Positions 1 through 13,000 of a DNA stretch of 64,000 nt are shown here, piece by piece. Made by a program: the position numbers and the translations under genes. Positions within the stretch are counted from its first letter, which is position 1; the number at the start of each line of letters is the position of its first letter. The DNA is from Baylisascaris procyonis (lineage: Eukaryota > Nematoda > Chromadorea > Rhabditida > Ascarididae): positions 1-64,000 of the forward strand of contig JAZARR010000062.1 in NCBI GenBank assembly GCA_037389465.1. Direction: 5' to 3'. A model generated the notes under the pieces. It worked only from the letters and a program-made list of their open reading frames with translations, was not told where the DNA came from and searched no databases.

Positions 1-2247
1 TTGTTTTCATGATGGAAAGGACAAATTAAAACTGTGCTAGACCTTGTTGATTTCTTAGTAGACATTTGAGAAAGAGAGAAATAGATGGAAAAAGGGGAAC
101 GGGATAAACATTGCTGTTATGATCCTTGACTACCCTTTCTCCTTTCCTCTCCCCTTATCCCCTCCTCACACATGGATTTTGTAATCGATGAGAAGGCGAA
201 CAAATGTATTATAAAATTTCGAATACAAAAACAGCTGGCATATAATCACAGTAAAGCAATAATGAAAGGATTTCAGTGCGTTGGTTTGGGGAAGTTCGGC
301 TAAGCACAATCCGCAAAGAGTTGGCAAAGAGCATGTGTTAAATGATGAGGACGTCGTTCAGATCGTTAAAAAGTAAGCGATCATCTCATTTATTGATGCT
401 TTAATTCAGTAAAGTTATGCAAAAACTTCGTAAAATGTATTCATTTTTAACGTTTATATTTACATATGATCCGAATCTGAAGTAATATTCCAGAAATTTT
501 TCCACAACATTTCTGGAGACGAATTGTGCAATATTTTTTCCGGCGACTGGAATTTCGAAAACTGACTTCGTGGAAACTTAAAATTTTAGATTTCAGTTCA
601 TAGGATACTAGATCTGCATAGATCACTGGCGTTTTGTAAACTCTGATCGATATCATCAACCGCTGATTATTAATATAGGGATTGATTTCAGAGTATGATA
701 TATGTGCGGGTGGTGGCCAGTTAATTCTATTTGATTCTCCACAACATCAACTTCAAATTGCTGTCCAATTATACGACTGAACAACTATCTATGACACGAT
801 CTGATATGCCCGGTATGGATGTCTGATTTTGACTGTGATTAAAGTAAAACAGCTTGCGAAGTTCTAATTTGCACTCTTCAAAGGCATGACTGCAGTCGTT
901 ATTAAGAAATACTTGTGGATTTAATAAAAACTTTGAGTAGCTTGACCTATTCAAAAAGCCAATGATTGTAGTTCAATTGTGTGACTTGCTGAGTTGTGAG
1001 TTGTGGACGAGTAGATAACTTCGTTAATTGTGCAGCTGAGAAAGAAATCATATGAATATGATCTGTGTTAACTCGTTGGCATATTTGGCTTCGAGGACAT
1101 TTCATTTCTTATTTGAAATAGGGGCTTTTTAATCCGCAACCCCTCAGCGGACCTCAAAAATCGTTCATTTGTCAGCCGCATCTACGTCACTTCCGGCCCT
1201 GACTAATAGTGGATACGGTGACAGCATACTGCAGAAACTACTGCAGAAGACGATGTTGTAGGACCTTTACGGCAAGTCAATACAAGACCTGGTGCATAGG
1301 CTGTACGCTTAAAAGTGAGACTGGTACTTGCAGAAGAATGAGGAAGCTGTGACAAAAACAGCAGTAAAACACCTGTGAAATAAACTGTGCCGGCTTCTAC
1401 GAGAGCCATTACAGAATAGACTGCAAAAATCATCACACAAACAAACTGGGTGTAAATATCCTAAGATCGGCTTATTACAAAATCAGCCGCAGTTAGTTTT
1501 ACAAAAACAGGTTCTACGGAAGTAGCACAAAGTTTCAAAGTAGTTTTCATAGTAGGTCTATTGCTTCTACAAATATGTCTTACATTCGTTGGTTTATTTA
1601 TTTATTTTTCATTATTATAGATTCTGAAGCAGGTTTCATTCATTGTCTTATGGCAGCTTCCTAATGGCTTTTACCGTGCTCCATAGCAAGCTGTGTAGTA
1701 GTGCGCGACGGCTACCAGTCCAAAATATGTCAAAATAGGGAAATTTTTTTTGGGAATTACGGACTCTTGCTCGACAACTACATGAATTTTTTTGATGATG
1801 CTTCTCTTCCAGAAGAATTTTCGCCACTCTTCAGGCGGACTTCAGATTTTTGTCACTGACATTCTGAATTGTGAGGTACACATTTACTAACCAGCAGGGT
1901 GAAAATTTGTTACGGTAAGGTGAGTGGAGTGGCAGAGATTTTCGGGCGTTGAAGGAAGGAAGAGGATTTCCTTGATCATGACGAGCGAAGCAAGCTACAA
2001 GTTTCTTCTGAATTCCCTCCCCTCCCCTTCGAGAGGGAACGCTGAAGGAGGGAGAGAGGAGAGAGATCACTACCCACGTGTGGATGAAAACTCCTCGTTA
2101 GAGGATAGGGACCACCTCTGAGTTAAGAAATGATCTCTACAGAAATGTATTTAAATATGTTAAATGTTTTTGAGTTATAAGGCAAGTGAAGTCCGGCTCA
2201 GACTGAGAATGGTAATGGGGTGCCTTTGATGACCAATGAAAATTATC

Positions 2248-2317
2248 TGCAGACGGGGACGAACCCGCGACCTCCCGCTTCTCGGGCGAGTACTTTGAGT
2301 GCTCTAGGTTGATGACC
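2248..2317 (-). repeat. tRNA-derived element, minus-strand copy
   Basis: Read on the minus strand it contains CTCGCCCGAGAAGCGGG (an anticodon-arm-like stem and 7-base loop), then GGTCGCGGGTTCGTCCC (B box and T-arm-like). The acceptor stem and D arm are degraded. It is better read as a tRNA-derived SINE fragment or tRNA pseudogene than a working tRNA. Confidence 0.6.
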
Positions 2318-2402
2318 AGTGAGAACGTCCGTGGCAGCTCAGTGTTACAGCACTCGCCCGGTAAGCGGGAGGTTGCGGGTTCGTTCCTGTCTGCAGACAA
2401 AT
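2318..2402 (+). repeat. tRNA-derived element, plus-strand copy
   Basis: It reads GTGGCAGCTCAGTGTTACAG (A-box-like), CTCGCCCGGTAAGCGGG (anticodon arm with a GGT-like triplet) and GGTTGCGGGTTCGTTCC (B-box-like). It has no matching acceptor stem, and a C sits where U33 should be, so a functional tRNA-Thr is unlikely. It faces its relative at 2248-2317. Confidence 0.6.
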
Positions 2403-3178
2403 TTGTATTTAAGTACCAACAGGGCAGTTGTATGCTGTATTTCCATCACATACAATTGACTGGCTGCTTGTACGATTATATGACATTCCAAAATATTGGA
2501 CGTAATGAACCTAGACATATGTATTTGGCATAAACATGTCACACAGACATTCACAATGATTAAATATCGAGTCTCAGAACACATTGGCTATAATTGTTCT
2601 TTTTTGGCCGCCTTATCGCAAAACCCGACATTTGGTTTGGAAAGTATAGTGGAGTAATAAGGGAGTAACTGGGAGATTGTAGAGAAGGAAAGGAAGAAAG
2701 GAGAGATAAACATGTTCAACTGCCACCTCTCCCTCTCTTGGAAGTGGCAAATGAACAAAGATCCATGAGAGAATGGGTAAAATAGTGAAAGCCCACTTCC
2801 TTATTAAATTCTCATAAAAATCTTAAAGTGGCTTCAGCGCATAGGTTTGAGTGCGCTTGCCCCAAACATCAGCTGACATGGTACCATCGTGAAGATCGCC
2901 AAAAAGGTAAGCACCCACGTTCCATTCGTGGGAAGTGCCCGACAAAAGTTGAGATTACAAACATTCACAGATGTAAGGTCACATCTTCAAGTATTTTTTA
3001 GCACTTCAGAATGAATGACGTATTGCAGTAGGAGAATTTCTGCGAGTTTTTCCACTTACTTCTAAGTACCACATAGAATGAATTTGCCTCAACCCTTTCT
3101 ATTCATAGACCTATACAACCTGTTGGCGTGTTTCATCAGCGGTTAGTGTTTACAATTCCGTAAGGCTGTAAATAAACC

Positions 3179-6100
3179 TTAGTGAGAAGCGTTCTTCTCT
3201 TCAGTGTTCGATTTGCTGAATTTCATTTGTTCCTGAAATACAACATAAATCTAGTTGACCTATCAAACAGGGAGTTATCAATTGTGTATCCTTATCACAT
3301 AGTTAACTCTAAATATTCGACCTCCATCTATCAAATTTTATAACGATTTTGATAATAACTATATCGGTCGAGAAGAATGGCCAAAATTAAACTCAACAAT
3401 CTGACATCCAGCATTCATAAGCAATTTCTGTGAAGAGTGATCCGCAAGAATAAGGGTCGCAGTAATAAGCGAGTCGAAGTGCTTTGCTCAATTTGCACTC
3501 AGTAAATGGGTGTAATGTTCCGACACAGAGATTTTCGAATCAAGTAGATAGTGAACTATGTGGGATGAGAACAAGAGAAATAAAGTGACGATAGGAATTG
3601 GAATATAATATGAGTCTACTTACACATTTCATGATTTGTTTTCTGCGTAATTTTTCACCTTCCGATAGAATCAATCGTCGTATTTTCTCCTCTTTCTGTA
3701 TTCGATGATGCTGAAATATAAAATGAGTAAAAAAAATATTGATTAAAAGGATATATAAACATTTTATGTTTAACAAAATTCGTAGAAATATGACGATTTG
3801 ATGAATTTTTAAAAGAGCAATAGAAATATCCTTTACATATGGCCATCCATCATTTTGCGTTACTGACTTTTCTTATCAAGTTGTCTACATTATTCAAAAT
3901 GAATTTCATAAAAACTTGAGGGCATGAAAGTTTTCTCATCTAGGCCAGCAGAGATGCCCTTCCAGTTATTCAAAGGCATCCATATGTTTCACTGAATGGA
4001 TGAGAAAAACTATTCAATAGCCAAACTTCATCGTCAAAAATCTAATCTATGCAGAAAAAGACTTCTATAAACATATGAGGCACCTGCAATCGCCAAGATG
4101 CATCTATTCGTGAATAAATTAATTTGTAACACTTTTTCGGTTAGATCAACAAGAATATGAATACACACCTGGGCGCGATCTGAACGTAGACGTTGTCGAA
4201 TGTTTTCACATAATCCATCCAATAATTGCTTCACACTAGCTGGCATTCGAATTTCTCGCCGATTCATTTTTGCAACTGGGATATCGACGAACAAACTGCA
4301 AATATTGCGTCCTTCAAGTTTTTCCTATAACACTTAGTGAACCCTTCTCTCAGGAAGAAAAGAAAACACGCGAAAAGGCCAGATGAATAGAAAATGTTCA
4401 AAAAAAAAAAGAACATTTGAAATTTTGAACATACATATCCCTTGCTCATTGAGTTCACGAATAATGACATATCATTACATCGAAGAAACTTATCTCATAC
4501 TAAGATAGTTGCTGCAATGTACCAATTCAAAAATTCTAAGTACAACACGAGCATAGTAGCATTTATTGAGACGACGTGCAAATAAAATACTCCAAAATTT
4601 TTGTGCAAAAGATGCAATTGCAATCAACCTTGTTTCGCTGTATCATTGCTTTAAAGTGCAATATGGAACTGTGAGATTTCTTTACGATTTTAACTATAAA
4701 CGTTGAATATACCTCTAGTGGGATACTATTGCAAACATATTAAATGGACATAGTGCAAAGGAAATTGGGTATAGTAATTACTAATAGTTTTATGCGGTAC
4801 TGTTCAGTGATATTAATTGTTTTCAATATACTCAGCACTAACACAAACATCTCTCTTCATAGTGAAACACCGTGAATCCTGAGGCATTTATTAAAGATTA
4901 TACGGTGTTCTGAATAATGATGACGATATATCAAACATCACCGAGTAAACAAGATTGATTGCGATAACTCAATTAGCAACAAACCATAGGAATATATAAA
5001 GTGATTATGAATTGAAATAGAGATAGTAAACAAGAAATTTGCTACTCGTTATAAGTGTTCGATATAACAAACAGCGCCAGTTAAGAACAAATGTAAAGGA
5101 CTTTAATTTCAATTACTTCCCTTTTGAGCTACAATTGCTAGAGAACTGATCTTGAATTAGTTTGAGCTCGAGCTTTGGTGACTATAACACTTCAAAGACT
5201 CAAGAATCCAAGTTGCCATTAATAATAGGATCGCATTCGAGTGACTATTATCGAAGAATTTATGAAACAATTGTATGTACATAGATTGCCTCAATTAAAA
5301 TTGTTCACTGATTCAATCCATAAATATCGCAATCTAAGAGTGCAATAAAATAGGTGGATAACAGATTTCTCAACGCCAATTCAGTTCTTGCATGTGCAAA
5401 AAAACAAAAAAAGTCCTCACATCACCTTACTATCATTTCTCCAAAGATTGCCAACGATACAAAGAGAGAGCAATAAATAAAAATTTAAGAAGGACTAACT
5501 CGGTGCTGATAAGCTCTATGAGTGTAGGCATTACGCGTGTATCAGGTGCGAATATTGACTTCAATATCGGCTCTGAAATTTATAAACATTCGTAACTATC
5601 GACGACCGAAAGACATGATAGGCTTTGATGGTTTAAAAAAACAACACTTTCGTTTCTTCACATCCGCCAATAACGAGACAATTCCAGAGACATATCTGGA
5701 CCCACCCTAGAAGTATTGTATATTTGTGTTTCTATAGCCAAACAAGTGGAAAAAAACGCATCAGGAAAACTAGCACAATATGCATCTCGCCAAAACCTTT
5801 GAGGAATGGAATAAGAACTTACGAAAAACAGAGGGTACCAATGTTAGACCCTCATTGACCGAATTCATCGGAAATGAGAAAAAACCCGTTAGTAGTTCGA
5901 AGAGGAATTCGCCGAACGCAAATACCATCATATCTTCGATCGTCTGAAAATGAGATGACATTAGAAAGCGCGCTTTACATGGCGGCAAAATATGTGCTTT
6001 ATGCAAATTGTATGTAAAAATAATACTTGAGGCCATATCTATTTATCTCAGAAACAATGGTTTTGTTTGACCCCACTAACTTATTAAGTTAGAAGAATTT

Positions 6101-9100
6101 TCATAGCCACTACTACATGGGGACAGACAAGAAGCACAATTTTCCAAAAACATGGAGTTGTTGCGTGACGTCATGAAGAAAGCATATAGTTATATACCTC
6201 GAAAGGCCATTTTATATCCATCACTGGACTACGACTGCAATTTTTGACTCCGACGTTCTTGGCAAATTTCAAAATTTGGAAGCATTTTGATCATACGCAT
6301 GGAATTCCTCCTCAATTCATCGTTTATGACCAAATCTTTTACCCTTTCCTAGATTAAAGCGAAGCCAAAATCGACCGCTGGCTTTCCTGTCGACGAGTTT
6401 GGTTCCTGAAAGAATCACAACAGGAACCAAACTGGTCGACAGGAAAGCCAAAGAATGGCTCCGAGGTATAAGGAAAGTAAGGGATCGAGTAGCAGAAGCC
6501 GGAATCAGGAAATTCAGATGGATGTCGAAGATATTCGCAACGAAAAATGACGATTGGATGAAAAGAATAACAGAATGGATATCACGGAATGGGGAAAGAA
6601 GTGGAGGCCAACCTGCAATGAGATGGAGTGACTCTTTAAAAAAGACCGTAGGGACCAATCGGATCAGAGGAGGATTGAATCGGGACAAGTGGAAGCAATA
6701 TACATTTTTTCACAACGAATGCTCTGATTGAAACAAATAAAACAAATTAAATAAATAAATAGATAAATAAATAAATAAATAAATAAACGAATAAATAAAT
6801 AAAATGCAGCACTCTTTTATCGGCAGTGAACACATGATACGAAAGCTTATTTTTTAAATTATAAATTAAGTCAGCCAGAACAAATACTACTACAATTCTA
6901 AATACATGAAATAGAAATATCTGATGCTAGAGCAACAATTCTAAGAACCGTACCGTTCATGCCGAATAGAACGCAAGATACGAAGGCTGTTTTCTAACTA
7001 CGCAGAAGAAAAAAAGTAGTGTAGTGTGCTACAATAACATGCGCAAGCCATTTGACTTACTTGCAAGAGATCACTATATATCAGGGTTCAATTGAGGATT
7101 TTTATCAACAACTAGATTAAGAAACATTATAAAAATCCACATATATATACACCAATGCTATCTGAAGCAGCGAGTAAAACATTCCAGCGAACCTATCATT
7201 AAAAAAATACCCCTCTCCAATCTTCCTGACCAGGTTGCAACAACTGACAGATTCTCTGGAAATATAAGATGGGGACATTCAGGTTCTCAAAAACAACGCA
7301 ATCAGGTATATGGAAGAAGCTCCGGAATCTGGATATGTGACCGTTAATAGAACGAAAGAAAAACTTTTAAAGAAATTCAGTCATCATCTTCAGTGCAACC
7401 CGCCCGCTCAATACGAAACAAACAGAAGAGACAAAGGAGACAGAAGAGAGACGCAAACAAAAACACCGTTTATGATAAACTTTGATCTAGTGGAACTAGA
7501 TCAGAAGTGTTTCGCGCCTTTTAGATCAACAAATGCCACCATCATTTCATTTATGCTCATCTACAAACAATTTCGTCGCTAAACATTCCGTATATGCCCG
7601 TTTAAATAATTATAACATTACAACAGTAAAAGATCAGGTTCCATTCGACTATATTAGCGTGGGAGTATTTGATCAATATTTTAAAGCAGAGATCGCAAAA
7701 CTCTACAACAATGATGCCTTTTAGGTATAACTTATAGCCTAAATGGATCCTCCATATTCTTAAATATTCTTTAAATTCTACCAACCCATGACTATTTTCG
7801 ACGCAAAAATTTGGAAATTAGTGAATAAAATGAAGGGCTAATTAAGTGACCTGTCATCCCATGGAATTGCATATACGCAGAGAAGAAAGTCTGTCATTAA
7901 CGGCAGCCGTTACAACCCGTAAATCAATGACTCACAACCTGCTTTCGGCATAACGATGCTCAACATTGAAAGGAAGATATGAATGAGAGAAATGAGGAAA
8001 GGGAAGCAGCGACTGCCCCACATGCTTTCAAAATTTACGAAACTCTTCATCTAATCGTCCACAAGGAAATGTGAAGAAGGCACATCTCATCGGATTCGCT
8101 TATCCATATATCCTTTCAAAATTTTTTATGCCTGACCTTCATAGAAAGAAATTTGTCAAAAGTCAAAAGTTTTATAACCGGACGAGTCGGGTGGTCCAGA
8201 TAGGTGTGATGAGCTGAACAAATGATAAACGGTACAACAAATCGATGATAAAGTGGCAAAAAAAAGAACTGAAACCAAAGGGAAAATCATCGATCGCGAC
8301 CAGAAACTTACATTAACCCAAGATGTCTTCAGCATATAAGGACGATGAAAGCTTGGCTGTCCGGCCAGAACTGCAATACAATACAGTGAAAATAATTACG
8401 GCATATTAAATGACTAAAACAAGCAAGAAAAAAAACAGAATTAAAGCAAAATTTAGCTGATCATCAAGGAAATAAAATAAAGGATATTTTCTGTCCGATC
8501 GTAAATATTGCCCACCAACTGCAAAAACGATGCAAAATTTATTCTATCAATAATATTTTTCGCTACCTTGAAAGATTTTTGGAATATTTGATAGAATTCT
8601 TTCAAAACTTTTCTAGTTTAAAAAAATTTTTTTAATTTTCTTAAAAACTCCTTTATTACATGAAAATAATCTTTTTTGGAACATCACTATGAACATTTCT
8701 TGAATTTTATCTTTCGAAATATCGTTTCATTTAATAAACGCTATAATATTTTGTTGAATTGGTTTCAATTTCTTTCAAAGGGAAAATATCACTGAAATTG
8801 TTTCACAGCTTCATTTTGGTGTTAACAATTTCTATTTAATGATGCTGATACCACGAAATTCACCATTAGGCCCACCAAAATTTACGCTTCGCTAGCCAAG
8901 AAATGACAAGGTTCAGTGCGAGGTGAGCGCATCTCTGCTCAGAATCTGAATGTACACCGAAAAGTTAGCTTACATGAGGGAGAGGGAGGGAGGGTGGGAA
9001 GGGAAGGGAATGGAAGAGGGGCCTGGGAAGAGTTGGGGAGATGAAGGAGAAGAAAAGGAAACGTGGGGAAGCAACCGCAAGAAGCAGTCGAACACCAGTA

Positions 9101-9983
9101 AGCAATATGGAAAAATGTTTCACTATTATCATTAAAAGATTTTCGAAAATACTATAAGCAACGGTTACCTTGCTCTACATCGATCACTTCACACCCGCAA
9201 TCCGATATCGACACATTACCAGCATGTACATCAACTGCAATCAATAAATATCGCAATATCGATCTCTAAAGCATACGAGACAGATGCCCTAAATGATTCA
9301 CTTATTACCACCTAGCTAGCAATCACTCCTGAATTGGTAACTACAAAGTAATGTAATAATGGCTGCACTCAGAAATAGTATACCACTTCTAAATGCAGCC
9401 ATCGTGTCATGACCTGCTAAAGAACCAGTAGATTCGGCTCTACTACGTCAATAAGGTGATCGCGCCTGTATAAGAGAAGGCGGCATATCCTCCCATACAG
9501 ATTAGCTAAGCTTCCAATATCTGCATTCAATGCGACCTCAGCTGATGAATAAGAAGCATGAAGAGCTCATCTTTTCATTGGATCCCTTTTCTTTTATTCT
9601 CTTCTCTCCTTCTTTTATAGTATTCCCTTCTATTCATCTAGAAATCCGGATGCTGAAGACGGTTTTACCTCTTCTACTATCATTTGAGCGACGATGGAAC
9701 GTATAAGCCCATCTACGGGTCTATAATACGGTCATTACAGGCTTTCTTCACTGAAAGCACATTGCAGCATCTTTAATTGGAAACCAACTCTTTCAAAAGA
9801 GCCAAATTCATTTCACTGTTTATTTCTAACAGCGACCTTCGTATATCCACCTGGGTAAGTTCCTTTTATACCACCTTTCAGCTCTTCTTCGATGGACAAC
9901 TAAATGTCAACTCGTAAAAAAGAAACATTCCCTGAGATGCGGACTTCCTCCATTGAAAGGACTCTTCGTTATAGATGCGAAAA

Positions 9984-10015
<32 letters not shown>

Positions 10016-13000
10016 AAATTAGATAATAACAATATAACGTACCGAAAGGAACAGAGAGAGCACAAAAGAGAGATAGCGCCTCCAACACTTGACGACATAT
10101 AAAACGCACGTCAATCGCTTCCAACGAACAAATTGAACGATCTACACAATACTTCGCGAAGAATTGATCACGCCAATTGCTCTTAATATCCAATAAATTC
10201 ATTCAATAATTCCGTTATGTTTGGCAAGTATTAACAAATCATTACCATATTCCCTGAAATATTAGCCCTTCTCTTATGAAATCCCTATACTACCCTCTTC
10301 ACTTCCTCAAATATGCAAGCCAAATTGTCGAAGCCAATATTCGAGATAAATACGTATATACTATCATAATCTAAGCAATTCTAAAACGTAGATGTCGCCA
10401 AAACGGAACGATTCCATATGTGCTAAACGATGCAAGATTCTGTTTGCTTACCTCGCAGGTACTGTCTTTAAAAACCTTTAGTAATCAATGTCTTTCAAAC
10501 TTTTTCAGTGAGAATGTGCCTATAATCTTAGAAACAAATACCTTGTACAGATGATCTCGAAGAGTGCCATTGTTGAAAGCTGGCCTTACAGCGATAACAC
10601 CCTTCTCATCAGCCCAACTTGCAACACATTCGCTCACATAAGGATATTCGAGACTTCTAATGAAATCCAATGCCTCGTTGATACCCTCAACACTTCCACA
10701 TCGATCGGGTCCATAACGAATAGCAGATAGAGTGAGACAATTGCGACCACATTTCAACTCGTAAAGAGCTTTACCTGCACGCCAACCACAATTCACCTGC
10801 TTCTCACCTAATGCCCATTGAGATTTACCTCGAACACTTAATAAAATCCATTCATCGAATGCTGCAATTGATATTCATTAAATAAAATGCATCCCACAAT
10901 GATCGACACAACCATCAATAACTTTTGTTGACTCAATTCCAAATTTAACCCTTAATATTAAAGAATATAATTCTTCGGCAAAAAACGTAGTGAACTGTTC
11001 TAAGAAAGTGTTGGAATGGTTATATTAGATAATGCTAAAATTTCTCAATAAAACGACTCCCCCTCCCCCTTCCATCGAATATCCTTTTATATAAGCTTTT
11101 AAGCAATTCATGGATCTGGAGGCTTATCCAGGATTATATGGCACCATGGTAAATTGCTGACTACATTGCCAAAATTGAGCTTATTAAATAGCTAATATTT
11201 TCTTCAAAGAACGCAATGACATCATTTGAAATTCATGAACTTTTGACAATCGTAGAGAGAGAGAAAAAATACCTATTGATGTTCCTGGTAAAATACCAAA
11301 AAATGCAACAACCACCGGACTCGAATAAAACAACGAATGCGAGCATATCACATCCAGAAATTTCTGTAAATATGGAAAATATTTTGAAATTAAACATAAA
11401 AGATAGAATAATCAACGCATTTGGGCAAAAATTTCAGTGAAACAATTATTAAAGATAACTAAGCGATCACCATAACGAGTACCAAAATTTTTTGATAAGT
11501 TTTTTTCGATACATCTTCGATGCATTTATGGATAATTAGAAGTAAATTATGGATATTGATAGGTGCTAATAAATAAAATAAAACATGATGCGAATATCAA
11601 ATAGAATGCAGAAAACAAACTCCGAAATGATTCCCTAAAAAATGTTGCTCATTCTTTAAGAAATGAATGGAATACAATTAAGTTATAGATATGTAAGATT
11701 GATTCATGCAAATTGGTATTCTGCTTACTTACGAACAAGCAAGTAATTTCAGTTTAAACCGTCACGTGACGGATAACACGCTTTTCAACCGTAAATCCCA
11801 TGCTTGCGTATGATCATCTATCACTTTATCATAGCGATGGAATCCACAACCCGCTTAATTGAACTTTTGGAACAGCTTTAGTGGTCGGCTTTCGTCATCA
11901 AAAGCTCTGCTCTCTCATTCACCGCTAATCGGTTGAGGAATTTTTTTTAATCGTTGATAAATTTTTCGATGACTAGATACCTGTAGTAAAATTCAACACG
12001 GATTGGTTGAAAAGTTCACATCGGCAAACGATATAAACCAAATTATTCTATATGACAATTAAAACGCATAAACAATTTAGTAACTAGTAAAGTCACAGTT
12101 AATAATATATGATGGATGATATGGCGATATATCAAAAGTAATATGAAAATTGTAAAATATCACTATTTCGAAATGAAATATCATCAACTGATCGGCTAAT
12201 TAAAGTATTACCTGTAATGCGTCTTTTCGTTGAGCGATGAATTGCTCCTTTGTGTTACCGATTACTTTCTTTGGAGGAAGACCCAATTCGATACCGAATT
12301 TTTCCAAATGCTTGCTCACTTCACTATAAATTTTTGGCAATCTCTGATATATGTTAGAATGACGGATGAATTTAGCAAATTATAGGCAAGCCTAAATACC
12401 CACTAAAGTACCTAAGTACCCAAGTACCCTGTAAGTATGCATTGTTAACTTTCCAGCCTATTGGCCATATAATCAACCCTGCCTTTATTTTGTGCCGGTC
12501 TCTAATGTTTAGGTATCCACTGTTAGAAGTAGTCGCCATAGCATTATTAAACCAAAACGGCTTACCATATATTTCAATCTGGCGCTCATATCTATTTATC
12601 AATACCAAACCTGACTGTGGACTGTCATCGCAAAACGTTTTTGATACACATATATTAGTTGTAATTTATAAAATTTTTCCCGAGAACGGCAATCTCTCGA
12701 GTGTTTTTCATTGCGACTCGTCATAACCAGCATAAAACGCCACTCCCCCCTCCCCCTATCCCCAGCACAAGCAACTTTATTTGCCTTAATCCCCTCAAGG
12801 CCATACTTCAAAATACTATGTGTGCTGGAAAATGGAGATGACTAAAACTCAAATGACTGGCTGCCACTTGATGCAACAAACCCACCCCACAACATACGAA
12901 CACTTACCTACGGATTCAAAGAACAATAAATGTATCGATTGTTCCAAACTGGACAAATATTTCCACACAAAATACACTCTCTGCTCGCGAAGATGTAAAA

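Larger units (their letters stand above)
1..3178. other. Intergenic region left of the PXK-like gene
   Basis: I see no supportable coding exon here. It holds the two tRNA-derived elements at 2248-2402, purine-rich stretches near 2640-2710, and the 3' flank of the PXK-like gene. The short open frames on both strands lack splice context and protein-like composition. Confidence 0.6.
5944..8311 (-). other. Large PXK-like intron
   Basis: This 2.4-kb intron contains the retrotransposon end at 6379-6803. The rest shows no exon or recognisable element. Confidence 0.7.

Noticed and set aside
2318..2402. Functional tRNA-Thr
   Set aside because: No matching acceptor stem, a C in place of U33 and an inverted degraded relative next to it; a tRNA-derived repeat fits better.
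3412..3538. Minus-strand open stretch FENLCVGTLHPFTECKLSKA as a PXK-like exon
   Set aside because: It directly follows a stop with no acceptor in between, and the clean terminal exon at 3179-3232 already joins in phase.
8950..9135. Plus-strand Gly/Glu-rich frame
   Set aside because: Translation of a purine-rich intron stretch; no splice context.
11923..11980. Alternative PXK-like exon VSSHRKIYQRLKKIPQPIS
   Set aside because: Phase-compatible, but the adjacent exon 11981-12047 aligns with the end of the PX domain and uses the same boundary as its donor.
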